Shown here: in pieces, positions 8,401 through 16,142 of the stretch
Layout of the letters: each line of letters begins with the position of its first letter
Numbering within the stretch: the stretch's first letter is position 1
Source of the DNA: a virus
Reading direction: 5' to 3' (one strand)
IMG/VR virus record: IMGVR_UViG_3300043410_000788
Span: 1 to 41,906 of that record
Length of the DNA: 41,906 nucleotides
Notes under the pieces: generated by a model
The model's database searches: none
Told to the model about the DNA's origin: nothing
The model's input: only the letters and a program-made list of their open reading frames with translations
Translations under genes and position numbers: made by a program

Positions 8401-10551
8401 TTCGCCAATGCCCATCCAGAACGCAGTACCCTTGCCGTCCAGAACATTGGTAGCAAGACGCAACTCGTTAAGACCGTTGTCTGCGATCTCGACAGCACGG
8501 GCGTAGCCAGCAATAACCTTGTTTAGGTCTGCCTTGGACCCACTTTCTCGAAGAGCGTCATTGATCGCCTTAATAGCCTCCCGCTGACGACGCATAGCGT
8601 GGTCCCACATGGTATATTGATCCATGGAGTTAAGCTCCCACGGACGCTTACCGATCTCTTTACCGTTGCCTACCTTCTTAAGCCATACTCCATTAGGAAG
8701 CTCGCGGTAGCCCTTCATGTTAAGGAACTCATCCTTGAGGAACTTAGGCAACCATTCTAGAACGCTGTTGAGCTGGGCTTCAGTGACACCGACAAGGTAG
8801 CCAGCAGTACGCATATCTTCGCCTGCTTGAATCGCTGCCTTGATCTCCTCGCCCTTGGGCGTGGCAACCTCAGAAGTAGCTTGTAGGCGACGTACGTTGG
8901 TGCCCGGAATATCAATGCCGTAGTGCTGGAATACCGCGTCAGTGAAGCGTCCAGCGTTTCCGCCGAGGAAACCGCCAGACTTACGGTTCATGGCGGCTTC
9001 AAGCTCGGCAGTCTTCTGTCCCTTGAGAACATCACCAAGGTGAGCTACAGCACTTTGCAAGCCATTCTCATTCATCTTCAACAACTGGGTAGTAGCCTTG
9101 ACACCGAAGAGTTTCTCGAACTCGGCCTTGCCCTTCTTAGTCTTGAGCATCTTGGCAATGTAGGCAGTATAGGTAGTAGCCTCTGCTGGGGTACCCGCTG
9201 CCTTCATAGCTGCCTTCCAAGGCTGCATCAACATGTCACGCATACGTACACGTTCAGGTCCCTGCTTCATGGCAAGGAACTTAGTGATGTCTTCAGACTT
9301 AAGAGACATAGCAGGCATGCCACCGATAGCTGGAATCTCAATACGGCGAACCGGATCAGCCTTCATAGCCTTCTGCTCAGCCTTCAGCCATTCACGGAAG
9401 TCAGTAGCGACAGGAGTTGCCGGAACTGCCTTAGTTGCTGCATTGATCTCTTCAAGCTTCTTAGTTACGTTACCAAAAGCATCCGCCTGAGAAGCCATCT
9501 GATCTGCGACAGAAGTGGGGATAGCTTCAGTAGCCTTAGCAATCGCCGCGCTAGCTTTAGGGGCAACTTCTTTAGCTGTAGTAGGTACGGCGGTATCCAG
9601 CAAACGGTTAGCATCAGCCTCAGCGTTTGCAATACCCTCTTCCTTCTTAGCCTGCCGAGCCTGACGATCACGCCACTGCTTACCGATCTTAAGTTCAGCC
9701 TCGGTAGCTGGGATACCGTCGATCTTGGCAAGAGTTTCAGTGAACTTAGCTTTCGCCTCATCAGCCCCCTTAAGAATAGGAGCCATTAGGGCAGTGGGTT
9801 TTACATCCTTCAAAATTTGGGATGCCGCAGGACGGCCCGATTCCAAAATAGCTTTAGCTGCTTCAGCTGTAGCTGTCGGAGTAAAACGCGAGGCTTCCTG
9901 CCTAGCTTTTTCGACAGCTGCCGCCGTCTCTTCCCGAAGTTTAGCTAATTCCTCAGCGCGGATAACTGCATTAGCTCGGTTAGTGGCGCGGGCCGTAGAT
10001 CCAATAGCTTTGCCGAGGTTACTTCCAGCTAGCAAAGCATCGGCTCCGGTAGCGATCCCCTTAACAGCTTTCAGGCCAACCTGACCTGCTTTAGCGATCT
10101 GAGCACCCGGAATATAGGTAAGCGGGTCCAATCCTACGTCAAGACCAAAACCACCAATACCAGCAACCCAAGGGTTCACATTCTCTTCAGTATCTACATA
10201 GTTAGGGTCGAACGTAGTACCAAAAGCATCAGTACCTTTTTCAATAAGCTCTGCACCTGTCGGCTGATCAGCGCGGTTAGTTGAGAGGAAGCCTCGTAGA
10301 GGGGACGTAGCTACGTTGCCGATAGCCCCTAAAACGTCAAAGTTTGCACCAGTTTTTTTAGCTTGGTCTGCCTTGATCATTTCATTGAAGATCTGGTTAG
10401 GTACGTTTTCGACAGCTCGCATAGGGCGTGACAGAATGTCAATAAACCAGCTCAGGGGATCTTGCTGAGAAGGCTTAGCCTTAGCTTGTACCATGGGCTG
10501 ACGGGCCTGTGCCTCAGCCAAGTAGTCGGTGAAAGATTTGCGATTAGCCAT
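5422..10551 (-). CDS. Giant internal virion (ejection) protein, about 1709 aa
   Basis: The largest gene of the phage. Near the N-terminus GFGLDVGLDPLTYIPG (about residues 125-140) matches a segment seen in large internal virion proteins of podoviruses and in large polyvalent phage proteins. Residues about 190-420 are Ala/Lys/Glu-rich and probably coiled coil. The C-terminal third is mixed, with LRPGHHVRNFLSSE about 380 residues from the end. I see no lysozyme or polymerase motif. By size and position after the tail genes it probably enters the cell or lines the ejection channel. The reading frame extends to a GTG at 10575, but that lies in a terminator stem; ATG at 10551 with a TACTAT six bases upstream is preferred. 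Confidence 0.7.
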   Translation of the reverse strand: MANRKSFTDYLAEAQARQPMVQAKAKPSQQDPLSWFIDILSRPMRAVENVPNQIFNEMIKADQAKKTGANFDVLGAIGNVATSPLRGFLSTNRADQPTGAELIEKGTDAFGTTFDPNYVDTEENVNPWVAGIGGFGLDVGLDPLTYIPGAQIAKAGQVGLKAVKGIATGADALLAGSNLGKAIGSTARATNRANAVIRAEELAKLREETAAAVEKARQEASRFTPTATAEAAKAILESGRPAASQILKDVKPTALMAPILKGADEAKAKFTETLAKIDGIPATEAELKIGKQWRDRQARQAKKEEGIANAEADANRLLDTAVPTTAKEVAPKASAAIAKATEAIPTSVADQMASQADAFGNVTKKLEEINAATKAVPATPVATDFREWLKAEQKAMKADPVRRIEIPAIGGMPAMSLKSEDITKFLAMKQGPERVRMRDMLMQPWKAAMKAAGTPAEATTYTAYIAKMLKTKKGKAEFEKLFGVKATTQLLKMNENGLQSAVAHLGDVLKGQKTAELEAAMNRKSGGFLGGNAGRFTDAVFQHYGIDIPGTNVRRLQATSEVATPKGEEIKAAIQAGEDMRTAGYLVGVTEAQLNSVLEWLPKFLKDEFLNMKGYRELPNGVWLKKVGNGKEIGKRPWELNSMDQYTMWDHAMRRQREAIKAINDALRESGSKADLNKVIAGYARAVEIADNGLNELRLATNVLDGKGTAFWMGIGEDKFRMDVVQMYTVLDKAATTTIIDGKAGIAREAIKIALMNEETGIPITNIMKAVTELHLRPETTDEQLLAFLKADVPGAKNILNEKTGTYRHYIAKPTKGTEPYSMFFEPNPRHPGMFYGKIDPVRFGDEMIAVIREAAPEISRVAADNQAMVAARHLAEGKDLSMADFERLTAFAKDSSAMGDSIRAAANIPATTSETGALGRTMPTAQQAATITVDNAARADLVAGAKDAVKIEDTARASQNFDVTSQVNDQILREKLKKITYDRFQYDIKYADQLINGTKAVEDGFDAFGNVVDPLARATAVHDLAAEHNMARVLNPMREFFDIRHGAERVVDRYQQSTIQLMRGLQEYNIGLTNVAREFRGFIPGTETRLITQAFRDLANGVDNPATAAAREALKPLVHQVFGSSADNAALESIFIRSGGTIQDMEAYMRKDKIDFPFDLKAARDWTRAGMARSEVEAAIQQWKVVFANAEDPIQLLSQMYHAGAQLASDKVSADLFRSMSGIWSETPKAGFVQIPEAANVMDNPFIGHLPKGSFIEKTYLDEIRQIEKVATSPKTIQFLRNSYMPLLANWKFGVTVLRPGHHVRNFLSSEMIQYVAEGLKHYQKAGNAAFKVLMTHRAYEGVDWLETAKHIGMAEMPKTGDVLFGSKWGDITTDAVYEAAQKKGLMVEYKQSQDVLDEMGGGGLAKRWSDRLLFRGTKVEKIAGGVAEYQTHYNRLHHFNQILMKEANGKRFKNWNDLVEYAAQRVRKHHPDSTMLAPGEAKLRAVIPFYTWFRLIMPRVVEGIATQPGRFMVFPKASFGLATAMGVDPYSLADPFPQDQLFPSFLTDQMTGPVAEINGNYIGMAPGVPYIDLLNQFVGQGPVRGTASMISPFLRIPAELLGGTQWGTGAKIKDFSDYVDSNLPGINYISNITGTSVTGSIVSGASGQGLDAQYAVAAKNKTPFDQFMTASNWLTGLGLQNFSKPNYINYAELEKRNAAAKDQRNPY

Positions 10552-10557
10552 ATAAAC

Positions 10558-10563
10558 ATAGTA
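10558..10563 (-). promoter_or_regulatory. Candidate leaderless promoter -10 (TACTAT)
   Basis: On the minus strand TACTAT is followed by exactly six bases and then the ATG at 10551. No Shine-Dalgarno site is present. The hexamer overlaps the edge of the terminator that ends the previous transcript. The geometry puts the start point on the A of ATG. Confidence 0.5.
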
Positions 10564-10595
10564 CAGGCTAGGCACCGAACAATGCCTAGCCTGTA
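10562..10595 (-). terminator. Hairpin terminator upstream of the giant virion gene
   Basis: A perfect 13-bp stem (TACAGGCTAGGCA at 10562-10574 and its complement at 10583-10595) with an 8-nt loop. It lies between the 305-aa virion gene and the 1709-aa gene. There is no strong U tract, only an AT-rich ACTATGTTTATAT tail on the minus strand. Confidence 0.6.
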
Positions 10596-10611
10596 GTTAT
10601 GCAAACAAAGT

Positions 10612-11529
10612 TTACTGCGGGTACTTCAGTGCCAGTTCACGGTCAGCGCGAGCTGCGTTGTCAGCAGCGATCTTAGCTCGCTGATCCAAGTCAGCCCACT
10701 TGTAATCCCAGTACTGAGCATCCTTAGCACTCTGAGCCTGAGCACGAGCCTGAGCAGCTGCATTAGCAGCCGCCGCAGCTGCCGCAGCCTGCTGCTGAGC
10801 CGCAATGTTTTCCTGCGTCATACGGTCAAAGTCAGCCAATGCTCCACGCTGCTCGCCACGAACAGCTCCGACAATGGACTGGTTGCCTGCGATAGCCGCA
10901 TTACGCTGAGCCTCATTCAAAGCCTGCGATGCGGTACCGAGGTTAGTGTAACGACCTGCTGAAGCAAGCTGAGCCCCGAAGCTTTCAGACGGAGCAATAC
11001 CGGTAAGGCCAAGAGCTTTCAACTGCTCAGTCTGAGCAGCTCGCATAGCATCATAACCTGCGTTAGTAGCTGCTGTAGCCCCACCATAAATGTTGCCAAG
11101 CGTAGCAGCTGAGGCTCCATAGTTGGTGTTGATGCCTGCTTCGTTACCAGCGATCTGAGCAGCGTAAGCGTTGTAGAGAGCTTCGAGACGTGCACGGTCC
11201 TTAGCTGACTGGGCACGGTACGCAGCTGTCGGGTCTACATAACCTCCACCATCTCCGCTAGTATCCTCAGTTTTAGGGGCCGCAGCTGGCTTTGTCCACG
11301 CAGACCCACTGAAAATGTTAGCTGGGTTGTATGAATTCTTAATAGCTGCGCTAAAGGGGGCTAGTGGGGTTGTCGCAGCACTCTTAGCGGTAGGCATGCC
11401 GCTTTTAGGCGTAGCCCATTGAGGGTTGTTTGACCCAGAATACTTAGGGGCACGAGCAGCTCCACCAGCTCGACTAACCAAAGTATCAAAATAGGACTTA
11501 CCCTCGCTACCTGAAGTCTTTACTGCCAT
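10612..11529 (-). CDS. Ala/Gln-rich virion-associated protein (305 aa)
   Basis: Residues 1-85 are Ser/Pro/Ala-rich and probably disordered. Residues about 95-300 are Ala-rich helix with a run of Ala near 245-255. Tyr/Asn/Gly motifs around 110-150 (NYGASAATLGNIYGG) look structural. Position among tail and internal virion genes suggests an internal core or ejection protein, possibly a partner of the giant protein. AGGAG lies seven bases before ATG. No family recognised. Confidence 0.65.
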   Translation of the reverse strand: MAVKTSGSEGKSYFDTLVSRAGGAARAPKYSGSNNPQWATPKSGMPTAKSAATTPLAPFSAAIKNSYNPANIFSGSAWTKPAAAPKTEDTSGDGGGYVDPTAAYRAQSAKDRARLEALYNAYAAQIAGNEAGINTNYGASAATLGNIYGGATAATNAGYDAMRAAQTEQLKALGLTGIAPSESFGAQLASAGRYTNLGTASQALNEAQRNAAIAGNQSIVGAVRGEQRGALADFDRMTQENIAAQQQAAAAAAAANAAAQARAQAQSAKDAQYWDYKWADLDQRAKIAADNAARADRELALKYPQ

Positions 11530-11531
11530 GA

Positions 11532-12068
11532 TTAGGCTCCTGCCGTACGACGGTTGTTATTAATGATGTTCGTCAAAGCAGCCTGCTTAGCCTGCTCCAA
11601 AGCAGCTGATCGGGCAGCCTCCTGCTGACGCTGGAAAGTAAGGAAATCATTAGTCTGGTTTTCAATATCCTGCGTACGCCCAAGAGTAATGTTGCTCTTC
11701 TGCTGGTTGTACCCGACACCAAGGCGGTTACGTGCCTGATCAAACTCTGTCGAGCGTGATGCTCCACGAGCCGAGAAGTCATTGAGCTGGTTCCAGAAAT
11801 CGCTACCAGCCTTAGTGGTAAGACCTTGTGCACGTTGCTGACCATAGTCCCAAGTACCAGCTGTGTCAGCCTGCCCCGGATCCTGCGAACTAGGAACCCA
11901 TCCAAGATTGCGGAGGTTCTCCATGAAAGTCTGGTCATAGCGGGTACGGGCAGTTGCCTGTTCTTGCTTTTTGAGGTTTTCAGCGGCCTTCTGGTCAGCA
12001 AGAAGCTTTTTGTACGCGACAGAGTTCAGCGCGTCTTGCGCTGCTTTCTGGTCAGCTGTCAAAGCCAT
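11532..12068 (-). CDS. Helical virion-associated protein (178 aa)
   Basis: The N-terminal 50 residues are Lys/Gln/Ala-rich helix, the middle has YDQTFMENLRNLGWVPS and a Gly/Gln stretch, and the C-terminus is again coiled coil (FQRQQEAARSAALEQ). It resembles the 305-aa neighbour in composition and may be an internal virion protein. Its ATG overlaps the stop of the preceding 51-aa gene as TAATG; it ends two bases before the next gene. Confidence 0.62.
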   Translation of the reverse strand: MALTADQKAAQDALNSVAYKKLLADQKAAENLKKQEQATARTRYDQTFMENLRNLGWVPSSQDPGQADTAGTWDYGQQRAQGLTTKAGSDFWNQLNDFSARGASRSTEFDQARNRLGVGYNQQKSNITLGRTQDIENQTNDFLTFQRQQEAARSAALEQAKQAALTNIINNNRRTAGA

Positions 12069-12223
12069 TACTTACCTCCGAGGCGTTTAGCCAATGCTTT
12101 CTTACGTGCTCCTACTTTATCAGGTAGGTTGGCACCTTTGGGTGTTTCTGCCGCCCAACGCTTAGCCATCGCTGGGTCCTTAGCGAACATCCAGCGACGC
12201 TGAGCATCAGATTTAAAAGGCAT
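12068..12223 (-). CDS. Small basic protein with SDAQRRWMFA motif (51 aa)
   Basis: The product begins MPFKSDAQRRWMFAKDP and continues with Lys/Arg-rich helix. This Ser-x-AQRRWM...P..AKRW pattern is common in tiny phage proteins of unknown function encoded among structural genes. Both ends are one-base TAATG junctions. The frame and the motif make the call secure although the role is unknown. Confidence 0.78.
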   Translation of the reverse strand: MPFKSDAQRRWMFAKDPAMAKRWAAETPKGANLPDKVGARKKALAKRLGGK

Positions 12224-12552
12224 TACTTCTTCAGCTTCTTAGCGATAGCGGTTTTACGTGCTTTACCGAAACGATCAGATGCATTGGTCTGGGTAAGCAT
12301 TGCTTGTGAAGCAGCCTTATTGTGGGTACTGTTCCAAGCTTTGATAGCCTCTGACTTGGACGGGGCGTTGCGTTCTTTGTTACTTGTTGCGTAATCGTTG
12401 ATGTTCAAAGCTTCATCCATCCTAGCTTTGAGACGCTTAGCACCTTCTCCAGATGTCTTACCGTTGAAAGCGGAAAGTTGGGCTGCACTACGTCCATACT
12501 GAGCAGCGGCTTCTTTTACATTTCTAAGAAGGTGATCTTTCGTGTAGTCCAT
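12223..12552 (-). CDS. Small basic helical protein, unknown (109 aa)
   Basis: A Lys/Ala/Asn-rich protein without Cys, with predicted helices throughout and a KARKTAIAKKLKK tail like that of the neighbouring 51-aa protein. It is joined to both neighbours by TAATG overlaps. It is probably virion-associated by location. No family recognised. Confidence 0.65.
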   Translation of the reverse strand: MDYTKDHLLRNVKEAAAQYGRSAAQLSAFNGKTSGEGAKRLKARMDEALNINDYATSNKERNAPSKSEAIKAWNSTHNKAASQAMLTQTNASDRFGKARKTAIAKKLKK

Positions 12553-12755
12553 TAGTCTTCTGCTCCTTGATCGGCAATCATGCCCTTCATAGCACTCAAA
12601 CGAGCACTTGCTTTACCCTGCTGAACCACAGGAAGTTTTGCGCCACATTCGCAGCAGTACTTGTCTTCCGACTCACATTCTGCTCCGCACTTAGGGCAAG
12701 TGCAGTAGTCTTCAGACTCTGAGTCTTCCTGCTCAATGACAATCTTGAGGCCCAT
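12552..12755 (-). CDS. Zinc-ribbon protein (67 aa)
   Basis: CTCPKCGAEC and CCECGAK place CxxCG knuckles at about residues 20-23 and 35-38, with extra Cys at 18, 27 and 34. This is a rubredoxin-like or zinc-ribbon fold of about 25 residues between an acidic N-terminus and a short helical tail. Such ribbons are common in small phage proteins; the target is unknown. It is coupled to both neighbours by TAATG. Confidence 0.75.
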   Translation of the reverse strand: MGLKIVIEQEDSESEDYCTCPKCGAECESEDKYCCECGAKLPVVQQGKASARLSAMKGMIADQGAED

Positions 12756-13054
12756 TACTTCATACCTCCCGCTGCGCGGCGAAGAAGTGCCTGCTTACGG
12801 GCAGCTGCCTGAGCATCACGCTGTACATAACCAGCCTTATTAGCAGTTTTGCCAATGTTAGGCATAGGGCGACCACTGCCGTAATGCTTATTACCTGCGG
12901 CGTATCGCTGCACAGTGTCTGAAAGCTTTGCCTGCTTATCCTTGAGACTAGCCGGAAGCGGAGTAGCGATCGGCTGACGTACCGGCATGGTAGAGATATT
13001 TCCCAGCTTATTGGGAAGACCGGGCTTAGGAAGAGGAGATGGTTTCATTGCCAT
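12755..13054 (-). CDS. Basic Pro-rich small protein, unknown (99 aa)
   Basis: The N-terminus is Pro/Leu-rich (PLPKPGLP), the C-terminus basic and Ala-rich. No known domain. It heads the chain of five tiny overlapping genes at 11532-13054. The first ATG has AAGGAG 13 bases upstream, rather far. TAATAT lies exactly six bases before it, so either leadered or leaderless translation is possible. Confidence 0.62.
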   Translation of the reverse strand: MAMKPSPLPKPGLPNKLGNISTMPVRQPIATPLPASLKDKQAKLSDTVQRYAAGNKHYGSGRPMPNIGKTANKAGYVQRDAQAAARKQALLRRAAGGMK

Positions 13055-13070
13055 AAGAATATATTACTCC

Positions 13071-14615
13071 TTAGCTCACAGATTTCGACACATGCGCGTG
13101 AGAACGCACGTATGTCATAAGCGAGAATAGGCGGACGGGGGAAGTATCCGGGGTCCCATCCGAAACGAATGTGACACGGAAATTGATCTGTCGGAAACGA
13201 AGGCCTTTCAGGAACTTCACAAACTTACGAATTGTAGAAGCTCCCGCAGTGCTTTGCGTAGTAGTTACCGCAATGCTTGGAGTGCTGGGCTGATCCCACG
13301 AATATGAAGCCAGAGAAGTCCACGTGCTGCTAGCTAGCGACGACCACGGAATTGCTTGGTTGAACGTGATCGGCGTGGCAGTACCTACGACAGTCCCCTT
13401 GAAAGATGCGTCAGTTCCCCACCAGAACAAACGCTTGTAGGTTGCTCCTGACTGATAATTGAAATTCTTGGTCTGAACGACACAGTTGAACGTCTCTGAC
13501 TCACCAGCTGTGAAAGTATCCGTGATTTGAAGCGTCTTAGCCACCCGTCCGGAGCCATTAGCTATCAGTTTCGAGCTAAAACAGATAGCTGATTCATATT
13601 GGTCGTTCGACACAACGGACAGAATCTGCCCAATCGAGGTATAAGTATCAGTAGTCCATACAGTCCAAGTACGGGTACGCAGGCTGTAAACATACAGCTT
13701 GTCGAAGTAGCTAAAAATGATGCGACGGTTGAACAATGACACGGCTCGTGCCTGCGTTTCGTCAATACCTGTGCGAGTACCGGAAATCAGCGGTGTTTTG
13801 ACGTTGATTTGAGTGGCTCGATTATTGATGAACTCGAAGGCCATGTCGTCATACATGAAGTAAATGTAGTTTTCGTACACGACAAGAGTTTTCTTATTTG
13901 TCAGACCAATGTTGGGGACAACTTGAGAAACAACAAACCCTGCTGTGTCCGACAGGTAACTGTACGAGTAAATCGAGTTGCTTCGGAAAACCAAGATTGA
14001 GCTGTAATAATTGACAATCTTCTTGATCGACTGCCCATCCCCAGTACCGATGGCTGTGGCGTTAGGTGTGGTGGGCCAGAAAGGGCTAAAACCTAGCGGA
14101 TTGGAGTAGTAAAGGTACTCGGGAGCTGCCGTATTACCGGAGATGAAAATACGCTCCTTGTAAACAAGAGCTGTCGAACCTTTAGGCATTGCCGACACAG
14201 CAGTAAAGCTGCCGGAAGGCCCCGTCCAATAACCGCCGGGATTGGTCGATCCAGCAGGAGCGATAAGCCAAGCTTGGTTGTTGTACTCCACCATCGCAGC
14301 TGCGGCAACAGTGTTAGTGATGAGATGCCACGAACCGTCGTAGTAGTACGTAGAGCTATTACCATCGCTAGCAATCAGGAAGGGGACATCGCCAGCTGCG
14401 TAAAAATACCCCAAAATATCTGGCGATCCACCAGCTGAATTCAAAGGAATATCCACACTCTTGTACACGAAAGGTGGACGAGACTTCAAAGACCCGTCAA
14501 GATCAAGCTCAAAATTTTCGCATACAGCAAGCTCATTATCTGCGATGGCGGAAGGGTCGCTGAAAGAGTTGAGCCCACCAGTAAAGGGGCCAATTTGAAT
14601 GGCTTCACCGGGCAC
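13071..14615 (-). CDS. Tail nozzle/stabilisation protein (T7 gp12 / P22 gp10-like)
   Basis: A 514-aa, beta-rich protein without Cys-rich or transmembrane parts. Its N-terminus, QIGPFTGGLNSFSDP, then IADNELAVCENFELD and KSRPPF, is characteristic of podovirus tail tube or stabilisation proteins with beta-propeller folds. It follows the adaptor-type gene, as in T7 gp11-gp12. It should form the distal short tail. The GTG start has AGGAG upstream. Confidence 0.78.
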   Translation of the reverse strand: MPGEAIQIGPFTGGLNSFSDPSAIADNELAVCENFELDLDGSLKSRPPFVYKSVDIPLNSAGGSPDILGYFYAAGDVPFLIASDGNSSTYYYDGSWHLITNTVAAAAMVEYNNQAWLIAPAGSTNPGGYWTGPSGSFTAVSAMPKGSTALVYKERIFISGNTAAPEYLYYSNPLGFSPFWPTTPNATAIGTGDGQSIKKIVNYYSSILVFRSNSIYSYSYLSDTAGFVVSQVVPNIGLTNKKTLVVYENYIYFMYDDMAFEFINNRATQINVKTPLISGTRTGIDETQARAVSLFNRRIIFSYFDKLYVYSLRTRTWTVWTTDTYTSIGQILSVVSNDQYESAICFSSKLIANGSGRVAKTLQITDTFTAGESETFNCVVQTKNFNYQSGATYKRLFWWGTDASFKGTVVGTATPITFNQAIPWSSLASSTWTSLASYSWDQPSTPSIAVTTTQSTAGASTIRKFVKFLKGLRFRQINFRVTFVSDGTPDTSPVRLFSLMTYVRSHAHVSKSVS

Positions 14616-14624
14616 TAGATACTC

Positions 14625-15269
14625 CTACCAGTCGTAAGTTGTAATGACGGAGTACGTCATGTTTTGAGCTGTGCGGTCTTCCTCCGACATGTTGTTCAGG
14701 CTGTCCTCAAACTGCTGAGCTTTTACCTGTGAATTAGCCATGTCCTCATCAAGCTCGTAAGCCTGCTGAAGAACGTAGCGAACAACGTCCTGATAGTACT
14801 TGTCGGGAACTACGAGAGTATCGACAGTACTCGTGACTCGCGCTGGACGCTGCGTGTAGTACAAATCAATGTTCTCTACCGTGCTGGGGGTAGGCCAGAA
14901 AGTAAAAGTACCTGCCCACTCATACCAAATCTGCGGATCGCCATTTACCACGTTGAGCGGGTCAGCTGAGAAGATGTGCTCCTCTGCTTCAGGGAAACTC
15001 ATGTTAGGTACACGATAGCCCTTGTAGTGGATCGACTCGACTTGGTAGATGTTATCGGATGGAAAAGTGTAAGCAGCCTGCCCTACGACAGAAGAACTCG
15101 TTGATTTGGCTTTGAGCACTTTGTTCTTGGCAACAATTACGTCCTGCGCGTCATTGATCCAGCGAATAATGTCGTTGGGGTCTACCTGTACACCAGCTTC
15201 GTCACCGAACTGTCGCTGTACAGCGGTAATAACCTCACTTACGAGGCGAGTGGGGGCTGAGTAGCTCAT
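14625..15269 (-). CDS. Head-tail adaptor (T7 gp11-like, tail tubular A type)
   Basis: A 214-aa protein. DPNDIIRWINDAQDVIVAKN (about residues 30-49) is the amphipathic helix near the N-terminus of podovirus adaptors. The sheet region with YTFP and WYEW motifs and a helical C-terminus fit the same family. It should form the ring between portal and nozzle. ATG at 15269 overlaps the preceding stop as ATGA; an earlier in-frame start would overlap more and has no ribosome site. Confidence 0.75.
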   Translation of the reverse strand: MSYSAPTRLVSEVITAVQRQFGDEAGVQVDPNDIIRWINDAQDVIVAKNKVLKAKSTSSSVVGQAAYTFPSDNIYQVESIHYKGYRVPNMSFPEAEEHIFSADPLNVVNGDPQIWYEWAGTFTFWPTPSTVENIDLYYTQRPARVTSTVDTLVVPDKYYQDVVRYVLQQAYELDEDMANSQVKAQQFEDSLNNMSEEDRTAQNMTYSVITTYDW

Positions 15270-15724
15270 GAGCGGTAAGTCCTTCCATTGTGCTTCCAAG
15301 TATTCTTGTTAGTAGCTGCGGCATACTCAATGAGTTCCAGAGCTTCACCAAGTTCCTCTTCTTGCTTTTTGTGATTGAGCAATTCCTGTGCGAGGCGATT
15401 GGCTTCAATACGAGCGAATACGTCGTCTGGGCGGTGCTTGGTCAAGTCGCCTTCAAAAATCCACGCCAATACCTCGGCAGGGTTTTCCATCTCAGCGTCC
15501 GACAGGTAGCGGATAATGTGAGGAGCCATATTAGCTGGAGCGTCGAGAATTGCCCACGGCTTTGTGTCGGTTTCGTCCCGATCCTGCTTGGGGATGTACA
15601 CCAGTGACAGGGTTGGCTTGTAGTCGTTTAGGACCTCAGCAAGGTGGGCATGCTTGCTGTTGATGAACTCTCCTAGGTCCGAGTTCCAGACCGTAGTGTT
15701 TTGGTGAAGAGATGTACCTAGCAT
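15266..15724 (-). CDS. Structural-module protein of unknown function (152 aa)
   Basis: An acidic, mainly helical protein ending KHNGRTYRS. No motif recognised. Translational coupling to the adaptor (ATGA) suggests a head-tail connection role. No Shine-Dalgarno site precedes ATG, while TACACT lies seven bases upstream, so the transcript may be leaderless. Confidence 0.65.
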   Translation of the reverse strand: MLGTSLHQNTTVWNSDLGEFINSKHAHLAEVLNDYKPTLSLVYIPKQDRDETDTKPWAILDAPANMAPHIIRYLSDAEMENPAEVLAWIFEGDLTKHRPDDVFARIEANRLAQELLNHKKQEEELGEALELIEYAAATNKNTWKHNGRTYRS

Positions 15725-15731
15725 ACCTACG

Positions 15732-15737
15732 AGTGTA
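15732..15737 (-). promoter_or_regulatory. Candidate leaderless promoter -10 (TACACT)
   Basis: TACACT on the minus strand is followed by seven bases and the ATG at 15724. No standard ribosome site is present. The spacing is one base longer than at the four other candidates. Confidence 0.35.
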
Positions 15738-15744
15738 TCGTAGC

Positions 15745-16125
15745 CTAGAACTCTTGTCGCTTTCCGTCACGCATTATATAGAACTTCACGCGAGGAAGCA
15801 GAGCTTTCATTTCCGCAAGATTGCTAGCGTTATTGTCAGTGTAGGAGGCTAAGTGTAGCCTTCCGATGATTCCGGCCTTTTGCTTAGCTACGTCAGATCC
15901 CGACACATAGTAGATTTTGCGGCATCCCGGCATGTTCTCATTTACCCATTTCTGAGTGGCTGCTTTGTCTGCCGTGCTTTTAATGGAACGGGCTGTGATG
16001 ATAACGAACGTGTCCTCGGGCTTGTAAATTACCGGAGCGTCAGCGTAAATGCTAGCGAGGCTTTTGAAGCCTGCTTGCTTGTAATTTACGCGAGCGAGCG
16101 TATCGTCAAGATCGTATCCATCCAT
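15745..16125 (-). CDS. HAD-superfamily phosphatase (126 aa)
   Basis: YDLDDTLA (residues 4-11) is the HAD nucleophile motif DxDxT with D5 and D7. FVIITARS (about 41-48) is motif II, a Lys lies near 82, and LASYTDNNASN (about 91-101) is the acidic motif IV region. Size fits a minimal 5'-nucleotidase or polynucleotide-phosphatase-like HAD enzyme. The substrate cannot be read from sequence. A 7-bp inverted repeat with a TAAGAT hexamer lies directly before the ATG and no ribosome site is seen. Confidence 0.75.
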   Translation of the reverse strand: MDGYDLDDTLARVNYKQAGFKSLASIYADAPVIYKPEDTFVIITARSIKSTADKAATQKWVNENMPGCRKIYYVSGSDVAKQKAGIIGRLHLASYTDNNASNLAEMKALLPRVKFYIMRDGKRQEF

Positions 16126-16142
16126 GGTTCTATCTTAGAACC
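16126..16142 (-). promoter_or_regulatory. Candidate leaderless promoter (TAAGAT, 16132-16137) inside an inverted repeat
   Basis: Minus-strand GGTTCTA-AGA-TAGAACC is a 7-bp inverted repeat ending at the ATG of the HAD gene. TAAGAT lies in its centre, exactly six bases before that ATG. It could be both a -10 element and an operator, or an mRNA hairpin if transcription starts upstream. Confidence 0.45.

Noticed and set aside
10552-10575. GTG start giving eight extra residues to the giant virion protein
   Set aside because: The codon lies in the loop-stem of the preceding terminator and has no ribosome site; ATG at 10551 fits the promoter geometry.
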